Source: Adineta vaga (Eukaryota > Rotifera). Taken from it: a stretch of DNA of 64,000 nt. The notes beneath the pieces are model-generated. The model made no database searches, was not told the DNA's origin, and saw only the letters and a program-made list of their open reading frames with translations. Positions 22,101-35,052 of this stretch are shown one piece after another. Each line of letters begins with the position of its first letter. Position 1 is the stretch's first letter. Where the stretch lies: the NCBI GenBank assembly GCA_021613535.1, contig CP075496.1, positions 2,914,001-2,978,000 of the forward strand, written 5' to 3'. The translations under genes were made by a program, and so were the position numbers.

Positions 22101-25057
22101 CCTCTTTTGTAGATCTCATGGTCATGATTATATGAATTTCCGTTGTTGGATTGGTTTATGGACTGCATCGATTTTGTTAATCATGGTTGTTACAGATGCA
22201 AGTTATCTTGTTAAATATATAACAAGATTTACTGGTTAGTTTTCTTTTCTATTCTGCATATCCTGTGTATTTGTTTATTGAATTATGCTTTCCTTATACA
22301 TATGAAATAAGGTTAGACAAAATTAGTTTTTCGAATAATTCATTTTTCTAGATCAAGTCTCTTGATGTTATTGTTGTTGGAAGTTAATTTCTTTTCTATT
22401 GAAATTAACTTTTCGGAAGTGATTCTAATGAAGAGCAAAAGTTTATTATTCTTCTGAATAATAGAAGATGGTTATTTCCATTGAAATAGCAAGAGTCTTT
22501 TAGTTAGAATACTGCTTTCAACCCCAATAATAATCAAAATGTCAGTTTGACCTAAGAAATCAAGTAGAAATAATTGCATTTATCTATCGATAGAATACTT
22601 ATCATAACAAAATTTCTCAACAATGGACCTCTGAACAAATATTACCGTTTTACTTGTGTTTAGAGGAAAGTTTTGCTGCTCTGATTGGTATCATCTTTGT
22701 TTACGAAGCATTTGATAAAATGATTGAAATCAATAAACAACGACCTATTCGATTCCAGACGAAAAATATGTTACCAGCAAATTGCTCTTGTCTTTTATCC
22801 AATGGTACGAAAGTATTTAATTCTACAGTGTCAATCAATGTAAGAAATATGAGTTGTAATTGATATCGATAGAAAAATTTCTTTTATAATTTTTTTAGGA
22901 ATGTTTCAAAAACCAAGCATATACATTTATGGGACCTGAATGTCAAACAGTCTATGACAAGGCTTATATTCCAGATGTATTTCTCTTTTCAATAATTCTC
23001 TTCGTTTCAACATTTGCTCTTGCATATACATTAAAAAATTTCAAATTCAGTCGATTTCTACCTATGACTGTTCGTATTGATTTCATATGATACGAAATAT
23101 TTTTATTGAAAAGTTCTTTTTTTTCCCCATATAGATTCGTTCCAAAGTGAGCGATTTTGGTGTGGTTTTAGCTATATTTATTAATGTCTTCATTGATTAT
23201 ATGATTGGTCTCGACACACCTAAATTACTTGTCCCACAAAAATTTGCAACAACAAAAGACGGACGTGGTTGGGTCATAAATCCATTTGGAAAGAATCATT
23301 TAGTTTTATGGTTAGCTGCATTATTACCGGCTTTATTAGCTACCATTCTTATCTTTATGGATCAACAAATTACAGCTGTAATTATTAATCGAAAAGAAAA
23401 CAAATTGAAAGTAAATTGAGACACATAGATAAAGAAAACAAATTAAGATTTTCATTATTTATAGAAAGGATGTGGTTATCATTTGGATCTTCTAATTGTG
23501 GCACTTTGTATTGGAATTAATTCTGTTCTTGGTCTTCCATGGTTTGTTGCTGCTACAGTACTGTCAATAAATCATGTTATTGCACTTAAACTTGAATCAG
23601 AAACAGCGGCACCAGGAGAAAAAGCTAAATTTCTTGGTGTACGAGAACAACGTGTAACAGGATTTATCGTATTTCTTTTCATTGGTTTATCTGTCTTTTT
23701 AACTAAATTTCTTGGTTATATTCCAATGCCTGTTCTCTATGGCGTATTTTTATACATGGGTATTTCATCAATGAAAGAAATACAGTTAATATCACGTATT
23801 TTATTGATCTTTATGCCGGAAAAATATCAACCAGATTATGTTTATCTTCGACATGTTCGAACACGTCGTGTGCATATGTTTACATTTATTCAATTGAGTT
23901 GTTTAGCATTATTATGGATTATAAAATCAATCAAAAAAATATCGATTTTATTTCCCATTATGGTTTTAGCATTGGTTGGTGCACGAAAAGTTATGGATTA
24001 TTTATTTACACAACGTGAATTAGGATATTTAGATGATGTTATGCCAGAAGTTGTTAAGAAAGAAATTGAAGAAAGGAAAAATAGTGGAATTGAAGAAGAT
24101 ATTCAAGATGATATTAAGGTTTGTTATCAGTTGAAGATTTCTATAGATTTAGCATGGAATATAACAGAATGTCAAGCCTATTTACTAATATAGATATATT
24201 GTAAAATAGTTCAACATACAAATGAATTGTCTAAAGCAAAAACTAACTTATGTTTCTTTTGGATTGATTACAGTCTTACATTCCTTTGTCGTGTGAACTT
24301 CCTTATTTAACTCAAAAACCATCTTTTGATAGCATTCTTTGAGTAGTCTCATTCTATTGATCATAGTTGTATGATAATGACATGAACGGAAATTACTATT
24401 CACTATTGTCTTTAATCATTTTCCGTCCGTAATCTCCTAATCTATTCAATTTCATTCTTTAGACAGCTGAAACAATAACATTCGATAATGGCGAAATTCG
24501 TATACCTGTAGGTGATGGAAAAGTAATGAAAGTACCTACAGAGAATGTCAAAGTAATAATTGAAAAACAAAAGAAGACTTTTTTTTGTGTGTCTAAGTTC
24601 ATGTTATTTCTACCTCATAGATTAACACATCAACAGGTGTTATAAATTTTTCTGAGGAAGTCGGAAAAACATTTCTATGGAAATCAATTTCAAAGACAAA
24701 AGATAAAGAGCCAAGAACACCGGATGGAAAAAATCAAAAACAATCTAATAATGATAAATCATCACGTAGTTCAGCTATAAAGAAAAGGTTTTCATTTTCT
24801 ACTATCTAAAATTGATTTGACTAGAAATATGATTTATTATATTTAGAATTCGTAAATTAAGTTTGAATTTTCTCGGTCCAGATGAGGATCGACCATTAGT
24901 AAATTCAACCAACGATCTATCAATCAGTCCACACAATCAACAATTGCCATCAATTGTTATTGAACAACCTGAAATATCACTATTGAATGATAGCAATGAA
25001 TACCGTCAACGAACTAGTTCAACGTCGAGCAATCCTACTGACACAACAAAATTGTGA
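19112..25057 (+). CDS. SLC4-family sodium bicarbonate transporter
   Basis: 23 exons: 19112-19256, 19322-19483, 19544-19715, 19779-19936, 19994-20088, 20137-20341, 20384-20443, 20517-20594, 20731-20816, 20877-21122, 21178-21229, 21372-21466, 21530-21630, 21692-21866, 21922-22055, 22113-22234, 22664-22839, 22899-23069, 23135-23410, 23465-24118, 24463-24552, 24621-24787, 24847-25057; 1276 aa. The long N-terminal cytosolic domain includes [30 protein letters not shown] and [20 protein letters not shown]. The membrane domain follows from [19 protein letters not shown] through [17 protein letters not shown] to [17 protein letters not shown] polar tail carries no clear PDZ motif. These blocks match NBC-type members (SLC4A4-A10) rather than the AE exchangers. 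The family moves HCO3-/CO3(2-) with Na+ across the plasma membrane for pH control. Introns 16 (429 nt) and 20 (344 nt) are unusually long here. Confidence 0.93.
22235..22663 (+). repeat. Long SLC4 intron containing inverted repeats
   Basis: A 429-nt intron among neighbours of about 55 nt. It contains AAGTTAATTTC (22381-22391) with its exact reverse complement at 22401-22411, and ATTATTC/GAATAAT (22445-22451, 22456-22462). It may have grown by insertion of a small hairpin-bearing element; no terminal duplication was identified. Confidence 0.4.
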
Positions 25058-26670
25058 TGAAAAATTCTGCCTTTTCTGTTTGTGTGTTTGTTTGTTGCAT
25101 TCTTTTGTTTATTTTTCTTTTTTCTTCAATGTCGAACTTATTTTTACCCTCAGATAGTCATATCAAACAGTGATTCTTTCTATTTGAAATTTTACCAAAA
25201 CAAAACCTTCTATGACAACTAATATAGAAACGTCTTTCTTTTTCGAAGACTAACGAATGAAATCCGAGTTCGACATTGTTATCAACAATAAGCCCGGTCG
25301 GCATTTATTTTATCAATACATATATAAATATATATATCAGCAGTTTTATTTTTGTTTTTCTCTTCTTCTTCCATTTTTATCTATCGAATTTCGCTTGTTT
25401 TCCTTGTTTTTATTTATTTCATGGTAAACATTTGGCTTACCTTCTTTTGTCAAAGTAGTTTATTTGTATGTGTGCACGTATATGTCCGTATTTTGAGAAA
25501 AAAAAATTTATCGTGCAGTTTTATTTTCATTATTTGCATTGTGCTGCTTGCTCATACGTCAGTTATTCTTTGATTTCTTCCGTAGCGATCAACGTCAGCT
25601 TCGTGTTGCTGGTTATTCTCAAACACGCACAATCATTAATGATCATTTACAGTGATATATGAAGATTGTACTTCAGTAATTAATTTCCTATTAAAACTTC
25701 TATCGTGACAAAACAAAGATAATTATGGATAAAGTGCTACAGATACACCTAATTTCGTTAGACGTATGTCTTTTTGAACTATACAGAAGAATAATTAGAT
25801 AAAAAATTTCAATATAAGTCAGAAAATACTAGAGCGTAATTTGAGTGTGTATAACTAATCAATCATTAGAATGTTGATTATTTTTCTAAATAAAACTGGC
25901 AGACCAAATTAATAAAATCGTGATGAATTGATTTTTTCTTTCTCTAAAAATCAGAAAGGATTCAAAGCCGATTTTTGTTATGATAGAGTTGTTTTTCTAA
26001 AGACATACGAAAACATTTGTAGAAAAAAGCATTGCAGATAAGGCAACTCAGTTACTTCTACCAATAGTTTCATTGAAAATTGATCCTTTCGTTATAAATG
26101 AGTATCGGAACTGATAAGGAACACAGACATAATTATATCAATCAATTGAAAATCGAACGTTGACTTGATCTAGGAAATCGATAAGTAAGAAAACATTTAG
26201 CAAAGATCATAGCATCAAATAGCTTTGCGTTATCCCAAGAAATATGCCAATGCGTCACAGTACGCTTAGAAAGTCTGTGTATCAATCATAAATTTATCAA
26301 CTCAACTACCGATTGATCGGCAATATCAGTCAGTTGTTGGTAATTGTTGACAATTACATGCAAAGAGTTTTTTTAATCTCACTGCACTATCATTCATTCT
26401 GTTATTCTATGACAAGATTATAAAGTCTTATTTTGCTTGATATGATATTAGACACAGTTCATAAGAATCAAGAACAATATATTTCACTTTTCAGTCTTTA
26501 TACTTAGATTACTTGAAACAAACAATATAAATGCATAAAAATCCTTTCGGCTTCGAAACTTAACTTTCTTTAAGTAAAATATTAAACATACTTTTCATTC
26601 AACGAAAAACGGTAATGATTCTATATTTATCATCAGAAAAAACCTTTTCTAACAAAAAACAAAACAAGTA
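25058..26670. other. Convergent intergenic region, SLC4 and MRPL21
   Basis: About 1.6 kb, AT-rich, containing the 3' UTR of the SLC4 gene, which is T-rich around 25080-25420, and the 3' flank of MRPL21. ORFs here are short and overlapping. No gene recognised. Confidence 0.45.
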
Positions 26671-27376
26671 TCATGAGTCTGATTGATTTGTTCCTGGTAT
26701 CGGCCCGAGTATTTCAATATTTGTAATACGTATCATTGTCAATGGATCACGCCAAACTAATTCAAAATAAAAATATTGTTCTGTAATGAAAAATATCTAC
26801 AATATAGTTACGGTAATGTCTTTGTCCAACTTTCTTTCTCTTCGGTGCATACCAATGATCCATTTGGGTTTGTGATAGCGTTTTTTCAATAACAATGCCT
26901 TCAACGCGGACAAAATGTGGATTTAGAATAGGTCGTCCGATGACTGTAAAATCGGAACTACCAACAAGAAGAACCTTGAAGAAAAACAAGAGATTTACTG
27001 TGATTTATCGAATGAAAACTTACTTTTTCGAATCGAATTCGATCACCAATTGTTGGATGAAATTCATCAACTTTACAAATAATATCTTCAGTCGTTACTT
27101 TTCGTTGTTCATTACCAATTTGAATTACCGCAAATAATCGATTATGATAGTTGTCCCTAACGAGATGATTTACTTTATTATACAATTGTTGAACTTCTTT
27201 ATCATGATGTATCTTATCTTGAAGTACTTTTCTATTGATTTAAACAAAAAGAGAATGATTTTATTCGTAAAAAAGCAATAACTAACTTACGGTATAGTTC
27301 GAACAAACATATGTTGCTGTTGAAAGATAGATCTGTGTTTTACCACTAGAGATAAACATCTAGATAATGTATTCAT
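26671..27376 (-). CDS. MRPL21: Mitochondrial large ribosomal subunit protein bL21m
   Basis: Minus-strand exons 27376-27291, 27231-27024, 26974-26812, 26780-26671; 188 aa against about 205 in human. The N-terminus (MNTLSRCLSLVVKHRS) is basic and hydrophobic, fitting a mitochondrial presequence. The bL21 core reads RLFAVIQIGNEQRKVTTEDI, GDRIRFEKVLLVGSSDFTVI, GRPILNPHFVRVEGIVIEKT, then a basic KRKKVGQRHYR segment and a closing IRITNIEILGP, as in human MRPL21. It is a 39S ribosome component that contacts 16S-type rRNA. Its ATG lies 193 bp downstream of the WDR45B stop codon on the same strand. Confidence 0.92.
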
Positions 27377-27569
27377 CTCGAAAAAAGAAAAGAAAGAATA
27401 AAATTCATTAACATCTGGCTTTCGAACAAAATCACAATTATCATCGAATCAAACGTGTTGGTTTGTTTGTTTTGTTTTCTATACATATTTGGCCAAAGAA
27501 AAAAAGAAGGAAGAAAACAGTAGAAATACAAATCAATAAATAGTTTTTATTGCACTCGTAATTCCTCAT

Positions 27570-29291
27570 TCATTTCGATGTAGCACCAATTTGATTTGAA
27601 CCATCTTCGCCAACTTCAAGAAATTGTCGACATTGATCTTGTATACATTCGCCTTTAGGTGTAATTAAAAAACGTGAATATGAACCATCCGAGCAGAGAG
27701 CTTGAAAAACAACGAACAAGTTTTACTTTCATCAAAAGTAGAAAACGAATTAACTTACCAATCACTGTTTTATTCGTGTCCGAATTAGGACCAAAAGCAC
27801 AAATACTTGTGGTATTTTCTGGCAGATGAAATTTGCAAGAACTCCAATTGGAATTAAAATATTTCGGTAAAAATGCTACGGCACTGAAAAAGAACAGTGA
27901 ATACTAATAATCAAAATAATCGTTTCAGAGACGCACCCTGTTGAACGTGTTTTGTTTTTTTGTGATTCTTCTATATAAAAAATATGTACTGTAGAATGAT
28001 CACTTGAAACACATAGAAGTGTTGAATCTTGATTGAAATTTATACTAAAATAAATGGATATGGTAATTCGATTTTTTTCACGACATATTACCAATAGATA
28101 GTGGCATGGTGTGCACCACGACGTAACTCATTGAGTAATTGACTTGTTTCTGTATCAAATATTCTTATTAATGTTCCCTAGAAATAATAATAATAAAAGA
28201 TATTGAATATCTATTTGAAAGATAGTATTCTAAAATACTTTTTCAGATGCAGTTGCTAAACGAGTACCCGACATATTCATAGCGAGATCTACACGAAATA
28301 TATTATTCGAAAGTTTATTGAAATCATCTTGACTTACACATAATAGATGCTTCGTGTGCTTGAATTTCTACAACTGGTTTTTCTGTGGCACCTAGATCGA
28401 CTAAACAAACATGTCCAAGTGTTCGACTTGGATACGCAATGAATGATTTAGAACCCGACGGACATACCACACAAAGTCCTTTTGATTGAAAAAAATAACA
28501 AGTCAAAGAACAATGATTTAAAAAAAATTTTCTCATACCTCGAGTGTTAGTACATGTTTCAAAGACATGTAATTGTTGTGGATTTTGAGTAAATGTATAA
28601 ACTTTGATCATTGTTTCAAGTACAACAATAATTCTTTGAAGACAAAAAGGTATTCATACGTCCCTCTCTCGATAACTCTACTTTGTCCAAACCTGTCTCG
28701 ACGTAAACGAACACCTTTTACTTCTGTTGAAAATTCTAATTCAATCACCACACGTTTTTTCGCATCATCCCATATCATTACTAAAAATGAATATTGTTGA
28801 TTATTCTTACAGAAAAAAAGCAGACACAACTCAGAGATCAATGTGTAGATTTTTTTTTCGTTTGAAATAATCATATTGAAATCAAGATAATTTCCTTTTT
28901 ATCATCATTGTTGTGTTTTTCTCAATTGTTTACCTTTAGAAGGAGAATATTTTGGTGATTGTCCACCACCAACAAGTGCAACATAGTTACAACGAAATAA
29001 CATTTCAATTTGTCCAATTCCTCCATCGATAAAATCTATATTTAAAAGTTTTTTGTACAATAAATATTTAAATAATTAGTTAACCTTGACGCTGTGTTTG
29101 ACGAAGTGGATCTGTATTATAGATTCGAAAACCATTTTCAAGACCACATGCAAAACAATCTAGATAATTTTCATATAGATATGTATGAATAACAAATAGA
29201 TAAGAATAAAGATGAAATTCTTACTGGCATCTTGGTTAAAACAAACAGAAAGAAGGCCATTTTTGGCCGATTTAACATTGAAAAGATTCAT
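27570..29291 (-). CDS. WDR45B: PROPPIN autophagy protein WDR45B/WIPI3
   Basis: Minus-strand exons 29291-29225, 29159-29085, 29035-28934, 28780-28693, 28633-28539, 28478-28338, 28288-28239, 28177-28092, 28044-27937, 27883-27759, 27700-27570; 355 aa against 344 in human. It is a seven-bladed beta-propeller with [46 protein letters not shown] and the phosphoinositide-binding motif LRRG in [16 protein letters not shown]. The protein binds PI3P/PI(3,5)P2 on the phagophore and works with ATG2 in autophagosome growth. The match is clearly closer to WDR45B/WDR45 than to WIPI1/2. Poly(A) signal on this strand at 27551-27546. Confidence 0.95.
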
Positions 29292-30192
29292 GTCATTCAA
29301 TGTAACATAGAATGAGCTTTGGATCAGATTTCTGGATGAATATTTCTTATTACTAAGCTATCAGCGTCAGAGTAAGTAGTGTTAAGATACACCTATATGC
29401 ATTTGATCATTACGAAAACCAATCTAAATTTAGGGAGATAGATGGCGTTTTCGAATATCTACGATTTATATCTGAGTTTAGTCCTATCTGCTAGATTACT
29501 AGAATTGAGTAGAGTAAATCTTTTTCAATCAATCAACAAAGAAAACAAGAAGATATTTATGTAGAAGAAACTGAGAGAACGAATAATATCAGAGAATTTT
29601 TCGATAGTCATATGCAACATATTGATGAGCTGTTTATAAGTGACGGTGTTATTGAAAGATTTTCAAAATAATGGTGCCCAGAAATATTCGTTTGTATTAA
29701 CCTATGACCTCTAAAACATCACATTAAAAATTCTAGAAATAGTTTTCCGAAGGATCGATTTTAATATAGATCTCCATCAATATAACTCATTAACTTCTTG
29801 TCTATATGCCAAATGAACAAAGTCGCTCACATCCTTCTAGATCTAGATATTGCAGTGACAACAAATAAACCAAAAATATACTTTAGCTAATCATTCGAAT
29901 AAGGTGTGCATATTATTTAAAAGAACTGCATCATATTCTTAGTTTTATCGATAGATGTCACTAATTATCTAATTCTATACAAAGAAGATGATGTCGAGGT
30001 CAATTAAACGTTTTTTCATAGGTTGAAAAAATCTAAAATCTCGTGATTGAGAAAAACATGATTCATTTATCATAAATATTATATTATTTTAGATATATTT
30101 GTGTCTGTATACGTGTCAGCATTTGAATCAATATTAACAGGAAATTTTCTAAATAAGTACACGTCTTTATCATATTCGTAATAAATCTATCC
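29292..30192. promoter_or_regulatory. Divergent intergenic region WDR45B / FAM114
   Basis: About 900 bp between two divergent genes, so it should contain both promoters. CGCCATCTAT occurs on the minus strand at 29447-29438, 147 bp upstream of the WDR45B start, and again in the same relative orientation upstream of akirin. No further motif recognised. Confidence 0.35.
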
Positions 30193-32598
30193 ATGTCAAC
30201 TTCATCTTCCAAACAAGACGTTAGTGATGATGAATTCGAAAGTGCAGATGAAGGTGAACCAACTACTCCTCCTATAACGAAAACTTCAACTCCACCTCCA
30301 ACTTCTCCACTTCTTCCTCAACCAAAACCAATTTTAACATCTTCTAATGATAATAAAGTGCAATCAACGCCATCTCCTTCTCCTCCTCCTCCTCCGCCAG
30401 CACCACCAGCACCAGCACCAGCACCAGCACCAGTAACAGATGGTTGGGGTGATTGGAATATTGATGATGAACAACCGGTTGAAACATCAGTGAAAACTAA
30501 TAATCCATCTCAACAAGATTCAACATCATCTAGATCATCAACACCTTCGAACGCAGGTGGTAGTTTATCTCAAATCGGATCTGATGAAGATGATCAATCT
30601 GAATCATCGAATCAACAACGTTTGCAAAAGAAGAAATATCGTAAAAAACTATTGGAATCGAATTTAAATAAAGAAGAACCTAAAATAAATATACGAGTTT
30701 CTCGTCCAACAGAACGTCGAGACGACGAATCATTATTATCATCATCGATAGGAACTACAAATAAACATGATGCCAAAGATGCACATCGTGTTTTAGATCG
30801 TCTTGCTGCTCAATCACCAACACGAACAGTAACTTTTTTTTGCTTATAAAGATTAGTTTTATTTCACAAATACATCGTTTTCATTTTAGCCAACTTGGCA
30901 TAATCCATGGGGAAATTTAGGTTCATTTCTATCCACAGCTAAACAAAGTGTAACAACATTAACAAGTACAGTTAGTATGTATTCGTATTTTTAATGATTA
31001 TTTTGTTTCTTTATTGAAAAATTATTCTCTGAAATAGGTGAAGGTTTTAATGCAGTTATTGAATCAGTTGAAGCTAATCTCGGTGCACCTGATCCTCAAC
31101 AACTAGCTGAAATGAATTTAATGGCTTTTAAAATTAAAGGTGAAACATCGGATAGTGAAGATGGTATGTAAATATTCTGATAATGATAGAATTGATCTTA
31201 ATATTGGATATCTATAGAACCAGAAATAACAAATCCGCAATCACAAGATATCGATTCAGTAACGAATCATGATGGATGGCTTAATGCGTTAAGTTTAGAT
31301 AAACTAACAACAACTGTATGTACTTTTGAATAAAGAATTTTTCTATTTATTCATGTTTTTATTTCATTGTCTAGGGTATGAAAGTTGTTTCCGGCAGTCT
31401 TGATGTTCTTGAAACTGTTGGAAAAAAAACTTTTGATGTATGTATTTTAATTCAAAAGAAGTTTTCTATTTGAGCTTTTTTTCCTTCTTTCTTTATCTAA
31501 GGTGATTAATGAGGCTGATCCCGAATTGCGAGGTGCACGTCGTTTAGTGGGCAAACAAAAACAGCCAACATTATCTGAAGTTTGTTTTCATTGAAATAAA
31601 ACAGAATACTATGTATATTTCTATTTTTTGTCATTTCAGATCATACGTGAAGTAAAAAATGACAACGAAACATCAACAATAGGAGCGAAAAAAGAAATGG
31701 CAACTTTCTTACAATTATTTGAAAAACATCAAGGTAACATTTAATTAATCTTATGAAAGATCGACTCGAACGTTTTGTTTGTTTTGTATAGGTCTTGCTC
31801 ATTTTGAAGCATTAGAATTATTATCAAATCAATCAGGAATGGTTCTACAAACAATGAAATCTGGCAATGAAAAAGTACTTGAACAAATTGATAATTACTT
31901 TCAAATCGATGATGATGATGATGATCTTGCAGAAACGAACAATAAATTAAATTCTTTAAATATTACCGATGATAATGATAATCAACAAGTACCTAGTTTA
32001 GATATTCTATCGCAAAAATTTACAGCATATCAAACACAATTACGTTCAACAGTTTCTGTAGAAAAATTACTTGAAGTCTATGAATCAGCTAATGAATTTA
32101 TTAAAGAATGGGATTGGATGGATACAGAATTAGATCAAAAAGTAAAGACTAATTTATTGAATTTGACTTAATCTCATGTTTCTTCTTGTTAATTAGACAT
32201 TAGCTGATGAAGCAATTGATTGTTTAGCAATATTATGTGCACGTATTATTGAATATTATCGTAAAACAGCTGAATTATTTTTAATGGGTTGTAAAAGTTT
32301 AACATCATTTTCAATTGATATTGAATTATTAGCGATATATGAAAAACAACAGAAAGATTTTTCAAATATGCTCGCTGGTATACCAAATTTATTCGCGAAA
32401 TATATGAAACAAATATCAACAATTCCAGCAAATGGATCCGATGCATCAATGCGATGTGATAGCAAATTTAAACAAAAACTTCTCAATCAAATGTTTATTC
32501 AATCATCTAGTTCACAAACATATGCGTCGGATGCATATATACTACTAAAACCAATCATTAGTCAATCGATTTTATATCATACATCAACAACAAGATAA
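30193..32598 (+). CDS. FAM114A: FAM114 family (Noxp20-like) protein
   Basis: Exons 30193-30828, 30890-30974, 31038-31163, 31218-31315, 31375-31437, 31502-31579, 31640-31733, 31792-32141, 32197-32598; 643 aa. The N-terminal third is disordered: acidic (DVSDDEFESADEGE), then Pro/Ala-rich, then basic. The family core follows: WHNPWGNLGSFLSTAKQSVT, EGFNAVIESVEANLG, VVSGSLDVLETVGKKTFDVI, EADPELRGARRL, LFEKHQGLAHFEALELLS, with a helical C-terminal half. These match human FAM114A1/A2 in order. FAM114A proteins are Rab2/Golgi-associated and poorly characterised. A short Asp run lies at about 31907-31925. AATAAA at 32899-32904. Confidence 0.9.
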
Positions 32599-33115
32599 AA
32601 ACATGATTTTGTTTTTTGTATATTGAACGATTGAGAAGTTCGAACAGTCAATTGAATATCGGTTTTATTTATATGTATACATATGTATTCTCTTTGCCTT
32701 TCTTTTTGTTTCTTGTTTATTTGTATATGTATAAGGAGATAAATGGGTTTATTATTATCATTCGATGACCGGATTAAATACACTTCACAATTCAAAAAGG
32801 AAATCTTATTTGAGAAAGTTGATTATGAGTGAAAGACAAAGATATTTATTTATGCGATCGATCCAATAAGAAAACATCATTGATCATTATTTAAGTGAAA
32901 TAAAACGACTTTTTTTATTTACTCCAATTAGATACACTTTTTCTTCTATCTATATATTTGATATTTCTCACAGCTGTCAACTAATTGCTTGTTTATTGTT
33001 TTCTTCTTAGTTGGCAACTTGAAATAAGATTCCTTAAAGAAAAATTTATCGAAAGTAGACGATAAAATATATAAAGAATGCAATTATTTTCTTTTTCATT
33101 AGACAAACATACGAG
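32599..33115. other. Intergenic, FAM114 to Ly6-like gene
   Basis: Holds the FAM114 3' UTR and poly(A) signal (32899-32904) and the 5' flank of the next gene. A pyrimidine tract ending in TTAG lies at about 33098-33102, shortly before the next ATG. Confidence 0.45.
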
Positions 33116-33760
33116 ATGTATTGGATGTCGTTATTTCTTGGAGGTATTCTTATTTTAACTATCATTGATTTAGGTAAGATCAAATTGAAATGAGAAAATT
33201 TGAATTGAACTATAACGATATGAATAGATGTAGCAACAAAAAACCATCGTGATCGTGGTGGACATAGACGTGAACATGAATCTTTACTTGATAAACAAGA
33301 ACGTGAACGAGACAAGGATAAAAAGAAAGAAGATCGTGAAAAAAAAGGTAGAAATATTAATTCTTTTCGACAAAATACAAAGCTACATTTCTTTCTATGT
33401 AGAAGAAATTCGAAATATAACATGTTATAAATGTGATGGTGATATTTGTCGAGATCCATTTCAATCTGATCATGGTATTCCATCAGTACAATGTGAACAT
33501 AGTTGTTGGGTATATAAATGCAAAACAAATATTGTTTTACTCTAATAATCTACTTTTTATTTTATTTATAGAAAGGTGTGTTTGCATCAAGTGTTCGCCG
33601 AGCATGTGGAAATAAACGTTGTGGATTGACATTTCAAGGAAGTGCAGCTATAAGCAATACTTGTTGTGAAACATCATTTTGTAATAAGACTTCAATGAAA
33701 ATCCCATCACTTATGTTTATATTATATTCATTTCTTATTCTTATTATAATCATCAAATAA
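33116..33760 (+). CDS. Ly6/uPAR three-finger protein, GPI-anchored
   Basis: Exons 33116-33173, 33228-33347, 33403-33509, 33572-33760; 157 aa. Exon 1 encodes a signal peptide (SLFLGGILILTIIDL). Exon 2 encodes a highly charged Lys/Arg/Glu/Asp stretch. Exons 3-4 encode a ten-cysteine three-finger domain starting NITCYKCDGDIC and ending with the Ly6 hallmark TCCETSFCN. The C-terminus is hydrophobic (LMFILYSFLILIIII), typical of a GPI-attachment signal. Such proteins act at the cell surface as receptors or modulators of channels and adhesion. The exact relative (quiver-like or other) cannot be told. The next gene starts 228 bp downstream on the same strand. Confidence 0.82.
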
Positions 33761-33988
33761 TGGATTGGTGGAGAATAATACTTTTTTGTTTTTTTTTGTT
33801 CGTTCTCATGATTGGAATATGTTAGAAGGAGAAGAAAAGAAAGTTTTCTTTTTTCTTTTTTTACATTTAAATGTTTTTTAACAAGAAAAAACAATATTTC
33901 TCTTTGCTATGTCTATGAGAAACATTCTAGAGTCTTAGTTCAGTTTTTACTTATTGAAGTAACAATCGATTTCGTCCAAACGAAAAGA

Positions 33989-35052
33989 ATGTTGCTTGAC
34001 GATAATGAGCAACAACAGTCGACAGACTCGTTTCGTTGTTCGCCAATGTAAGTTGCTTTGTATACATATCAAGTTACTTCTGTATGATTGTAAGAGAAAA
34101 GAATGAAACAGATCTGTCTCAATTCTTCTGAAATCTACATTTTAACGTTAAGTGTACTGAATAATAGGATATAGAAGTATTCCAATGTAGAAAAAACGCA
34201 GAAATTTTGGATAGTGGAACTTTGTTTTTCTTTTCTAATGTATTATTTAAAGTTTTGTTTTCTAGAAATTGGACAAGTGAATCATTTCCCAGCAAGAATT
34301 TATATGAAAGGAGAATGAATATGTCGAAAAGATTTCGTAGAACAACACCAGAATTAACTACTAATGATGATAATAGTGAAAATAAAGTGGGATATAGACA
34401 ACCCTTAATCGAACAATTAAAAGCACAACTAGTTCATAATCATATACAACGAACACAGGTAAGAGATTATTCTCGTATATTACATCAATCGAATACACCT
34501 GCATCATGGTATAAAGCACCGGTATTAAATCGTTCGGTTTATTTCTATGATTCAAATTATCAAAAACATATACAACAACAACAACCACCACCACCACCAT
34601 TTATGACTGAAAGACCAAAACCTAAGGTTTATGTAAGTTATAAACTTCATTCGTTTTTCTATTATATAATGTGTTTTTATTGCTTTCTTCAAAAAAAGTC
34701 AATGCGTACGAAACCGTTACAAGACTCCAGATATTCATTTCATCAAACGAGTTTTATGCAAAATACACCTGTTTCACATTCTCCTCGTACGAAAAATATG
34801 TCGGATTTCTATGGTAGTACAGCTATCACTTCTCATCAATTAAAACAACGTTCGATTGAACATTTTCATCCACCATCTCCTGACTTATCTCAACGTCATC
34901 CCTCTGGTCGATCACAATTAACATCAGTACCTACTTTACCACGTATAAATAGTTCAAAACAAAAATCTGAATCAATAAATATCGATGAAAAACCAGTCAT
35001 TGCTCAACCAAAAAAACAATTCAATCCAATACTTATGCCTTCGACTTCTTAA
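33989..35052 (+). CDS. Orphan basic, disordered protein
   Basis: Exons 33989-34047, 34266-34632, 34699-35052; 259 aa. I do not recognise the family. It is rich in Ser, Pro, Gln and Arg, with a short conserved-looking stretch PLIEQLKAQLVHNHIQRTQV that may be helical, a Gln/Pro run (about residues 114-123) and many Ser-Pro and Thr-Pro sites. No signal peptide or membrane helix is seen in the spliced form. Intron 34633-34698 is 66 nt and open in frame, so a retained form would add 22 mostly hydrophobic residues. The alternative is a single-exon start at 34207, which would read through the acceptor region. Confidence 0.6.

Noticed and set aside
33046-33528. 160-codon minus-strand ORF
   Set aside because: Antisense to the well-supported Ly6-like exons; its basic Ser/Arg stretch mirrors the charged exon.
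34361-34600. Poly-Val minus-strand ORF
   Set aside because: Antisense of the Gln/Pro codons of the orphan gene at 33989-35052.
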